From: Acidisarcina sp.
GTDB taxonomy: Bacteria > Acidobacteriota > Blastocatellia > Pyrinomonadales > Pyrinomonadaceae
Direction of reading: 5' to 3'
Length of the DNA: 8,215 bases
NCBI GenBank assembly: GCA_021155145.1
Contig: JAJNPX010000332.1
Coordinates: forward strand, 1 to 8,215
Positions 6,379 through 8,215 of the stretch are shown piece by piece. Numbering within the stretch: the first letter of the stretch is position 1; every line of letters begins with the position of its first letter. The translations under genes were made by a program, and so were the position numbers. Below the pieces are notes generated by a model. That model had not been told where the DNA came from. It saw nothing but the letters and a program-made list of their open reading frames with translations, and made no database searches.

Positions 6379-6882
6379 ATGAAAAATCAGAAAGGTTTCT
6401 CACTCATCGAACTTTTGATCGTTGTCGTTATCATCGGTATCATCGCAGCGATCGCTATCCCGAACCTGCTGGCGGCCCGCCGCTCGGCTAACGAAGGTTC
6501 AGCCATTTCCTCCTTGCGTACACTGCACGGAGCACAGATGACATATGCAGCAACTTCCGGTAACGGTCAGTTTGCTGGTACTGCTGGTGCGGTTGGCGTC
6601 ACGGCTATGACCGACATGGCAGCGGTTAACTTGGTTGACGGCGTTCTCGCAACGGGTACCAAGAGCGGCTACGCATTCGTTGGCGATCGCACAGCAGCAT
6701 CGACGACGGTTCCGGCCACGTTCTACTTCTCGGCCATCCCGACCGCAGGATCAGGCTTGACCCAGACCGGTACGCGCCGCTTTGGTATCGCTACGGCTGG
6801 TGTGATCGTTGCAGAGGCTGGCAGCTTGACCACGCATTATGATGCGACCACGATCGGAACGGGTACACCCCTTGCTAACTAG
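6379..6882 (+). CDS. pilA: Type IV prepilin, major-pilin-like PilA
   Basis: This is a 167-residue prepilin. The short basic leader MKNQKG is followed by FSLIELLIVVVIIGIIAA, the class III signal cleaved and N-methylated by prepilin peptidase PilD after G6. Mature F1 and E5 are present, leaving a mature pilin of 161 residues. The N-terminal helix continues through PNLLAARRSANEGSAISSL; the rest is a globular domain rich in Ala, Thr and Gly. There are no cysteines, so the disulfide-bonded D-loop of Pseudomonas or Neisseria pilins is absent. The gene stands alone between a sigma-54 promoter and a strong terminator, as expected for an abundant subunit. It could instead be a type II secretion pseudopilin, but position behind pilSR and the dedicated sigma-54 promoter favour pilin. 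Confidence 0.92.
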   Translation: MKNQKGFSLIELLIVVVIIGIIAAIAIPNLLAARRSANEGSAISSLRTLHGAQMTYAATSGNGQFAGTAGAVGVTAMTDMAAVNLVDGVLATGTKSGYAFVGDRTAASTTVPATFYFSAIPTAGSGLTQTGTRRFGIATAGVIVAEAGSLTTHYDATTIGTGTPLAN

Positions 6883-6904
6883 TTGAACTCAACTTAAATT
6901 GACT

Positions 6905-6934
6905 GGGCGAGATACTTCGGTTTCTCGCCCTTTT
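6905..6934 (+). terminator. Intrinsic terminator of pilA
   Basis: GGGCGAGA (6905-6912) pairs with TCTCGCCC (6923-6930) and is followed by TTTTCC and a long T-run. Within the loop, AC-TTCG-GT (6914-6921) forms a further small stem capped by a C(UUCG)G tetraloop, a highly stable fold. It lies 22 bases after the pilA stop codon. Confidence 0.92.
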
Positions 6935-7009
6935 CCTTTTTTTGCTCACTTTCTCTAGCCTCAACTGCTATTATCTCAACCAAACGCGCCCGGCGGGCAC
7001 GGATCCCAG

Positions 7010-8215
7010 ATGCATTCAGACGCGATCAGAACTAATGAGCTTTCCGGTCAAACGACGATCCCCTTGTGGGCGGGGTCGCTTTTTGTGCTGGCTCTGATCT
7101 TTCCTCTCATCGAACTGCCAAGGCCAGCCCTGCTTACGACCCCACCGTGGAAGGTCGAACTCCTCACGTCCGCGCTGTTGATCCCGATATTGATCTATCG
7201 AAAGCTCTCACTCGGCCGCGGACTCACGCTCTTTTCGCAGGAGAATGCACTCGCTTACGCGCTGCGGGGTATGTTGCTCTTCGCGGCATGGAGCGGGGCC
7301 TCGCTTGTTTGGTCAGCGGCATCGGGTGCGGCGGTGCTTCATTCTCTGGTCTGGTCGGTTTATTTGGTATTCCTTATCCTGGAAACGGGCCTGGCGAGCA
7401 ACGAGGACGGGATCGACAGTATCGCAAAGCTCGGTGCAATTCTGGCCGTAATTCTTGGGTTCATTTGCCTGATCGACTACGCTACGCTGATCGACTTTTC
7501 GGTTTCCGAGGGCGCATTGCGGATTCGATGGGCAAAGTATGCGGAACTGCTCATCACCATTTCTCCGCTGTTGTGGGTGTATGCGTTCTCCGGCCAAATC
7601 CGAGGTCGCGGCTTGTTCGTTGCCGGGGCACTTCTTGGATGGCTGACCGCGATGCTGTCTTTGAGCAAAGCCGCGTTCATCTCGGGCGTGATCGCGTTCG
7701 TCATCTTGTTCATCGGACAGATGCTTGTCTGTCCGAACCGGCAGCGTCGAATGGCGATCTTATCCGCAAGCCTTTGGCTGATCTTTACGGTCGCTGTACA
7801 GGTCACCTTCACGGTCTTTTCTCCGGTTCCGTCAACTGCGCAATATTTTTCGGGAAGTGCAGATAGCACGCGCTCCACATCGTCGATGCGGGTCTTCACA
7901 TGGAAGGTCACCGGCGAGATGATCCGCGAAGATCCTGTCCTCGGTGTCGGAGCGGACAATTTCGGCTCTCGCTTCAACGATGGGCGTGTGCTTTATGCCG
8001 AAAGCCACCCGGAGGACCCCGACATTGCCATCGGCGAAGACTATTTGTTCGAGCGTGCCCATAACGAATATTTACAGATATTTGCCGAGCTCGGCATTGT
8101 CGGTTTCGCCCTTTTCGTTGGCGCCTTTTCGGCATTTGGCTATTGGGTCATGAAAAGGCTCCTGCAGGACAGAGGGAATTTGCAGCCTCTCGCAGTGGCC
8201 GCACTTGCGGGGATG
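7010..8215 (+). CDS. O-antigen ligase/polymerase (Wzy_C) family membrane protein, 5' part
   Basis: An uninterrupted frame of 402 codons runs from ATG 7010 to the right edge with no stop, so the C-terminus lies outside. The protein is highly hydrophobic, with about eight or more membrane segments before a large presumed periplasmic region (about 271-355). That region carries Wzy_C features: MRVFTWKVTGEMIREDPVLG (R294) followed by GVGADNF, and HNEYLQIFAELGIVG with H351. A preceding LSLSKAAFISG segment resembles the family's SR/SK motif. Members include O-antigen ligases (WaaL), Wzy polymerases and pilin/protein O-oligosaccharyltransferases (PglL, TfpO), all of which use lipid-linked glycans at the periplasmic face. 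Its position after pilA raises the last possibility, and LPS genes on the left raise the first. The subfamily cannot be fixed from this fragment. No strong Shine-Dalgarno is seen. The 127-bp gap after pilA holds only its terminator and a weak TATTAT (6969-6974) without a well-spaced -35. Confidence 0.87.
   Translation, partial: MHSDAIRTNELSGQTTIPLWAGSLFVLALIFPLIELPRPALLTTPPWKVELLTSALLIPILIYRKLSLGRGLTLFSQENALAYALRGMLLFAAWSGASLVWSAASGAAVLHSLVWSVYLVFLILETGLASNEDGIDSIAKLGAILAVILGFICLIDYATLIDFSVSEGALRIRWAKYAELLITISPLLWVYAFSGQIRGRGLFVAGALLGWLTAMLSLSKAAFISGVIAFVILFIGQMLVCPNRQRRMAILSASLWLIFTVAVQVTFTVFSPVPSTAQYFSGSADSTRSTSSMRVFTWKVTGEMIREDPVLGVGADNFGSRFNDGRVLYAESHPEDPDIAIGEDYLFERAHNEYLQIFAELGIVGFALFVGAFSAFGYWVMKRLLQDRGNLQPLAVAALAGM

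Noticed and set aside
6379..6882. Electrically conductive (Geobacter-type) pilin
   Set aside because: The N-terminal helix is similar, but the protein is much longer and the aromatic spacing of conductive pilins is not evident, so the claim has no support here.
7066..7866. A 266-codon frame overlapping the ligase in another frame
   Set aside because: It lies wholly within the longer open frame from 7010, whose translation shows Wzy_C motifs and membrane helices. The alternative translation has no recognisable domain and a coding-shadow composition.
1..8215. CRISPR array, tRNA, rRNA, insertion sequence or prophage remnants
   Set aside because: No regularly spaced direct repeats, cloverleaf sequences, transposase or integrase motifs were seen by eye on either strand; nearly all the DNA is accounted for by the listed genes.

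Overview
The window is a compact stretch of bacterial chromosome of roughly 50-55% GC (estimated by eye). It carries envelope and type IV pilus genes. A GT9 heptosyltransferase plus GmhB indicate a Gram-negative envelope with heptose-containing LPS. The prepilin N-terminus and the pilS-pilR-pilA layout resemble Acidobacteriota (Blastocatellia-like) or Geobacter-type deltaproteobacterial genomes. Acidobacteriota is my preferred guess, but it rests on family resemblance only.

Layout. (1) Positions 2-939, plus strand: the 3' end of a heptosyltransferase (WaaF-like) overlaps gmhB by four bases, forming an LPS-core heptose operon that enters from the left. (2) Positions 908-2835, minus strand: a small mannose-6-phosphate-isomerase-type cupin is followed 44 bp downstream by a membrane-bound CHASE3 histidine kinase, whose 3' end runs 32 bp into gmhB. 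(3) Positions 2834-6095, plus strand: pilS (six membrane segments, PAS, kinase) and pilR (receiver, sigma-54 AAA+, Fis-type HTH), ending in a strong intrinsic terminator. pilS and the cupin diverge, and their start codons overlap in one CATG. (4) Positions 6126-6378: the pilA control region, with two perfect inverted repeats and a correctly spaced sigma-54 promoter. (5) Positions 6379-6882: the major-pilin-like prepilin gene pilA, closed by a UUCG-loop terminator. (6) Positions 7010-8215: an O-antigen ligase/polymerase (Wzy_C) family membrane protein that runs off the right edge.

How they work together. PilS and PilR form a two-component pair. PilR is a sigma-54 activator, and the only convincing sigma-54 promoter here is the one in front of pilA, with plausible enhancer sites 140-165 bp upstream of the predicted start. 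The window therefore appears to contain a complete pilin-expression circuit: sensor, activator, operator, promoter and target. The Wzy_C protein directly behind pilA could be an LPS or polysaccharide ligase, or a pilin O-oligosaccharyltransferase. Its position makes the second worth testing. I see no CRISPR array, tRNA, rRNA, insertion sequence or prophage. I do not see a wholly novel system. The most interesting parts are the pilA control region, the zero-gap divergent pair, and the pilin/ligase neighbourhood.
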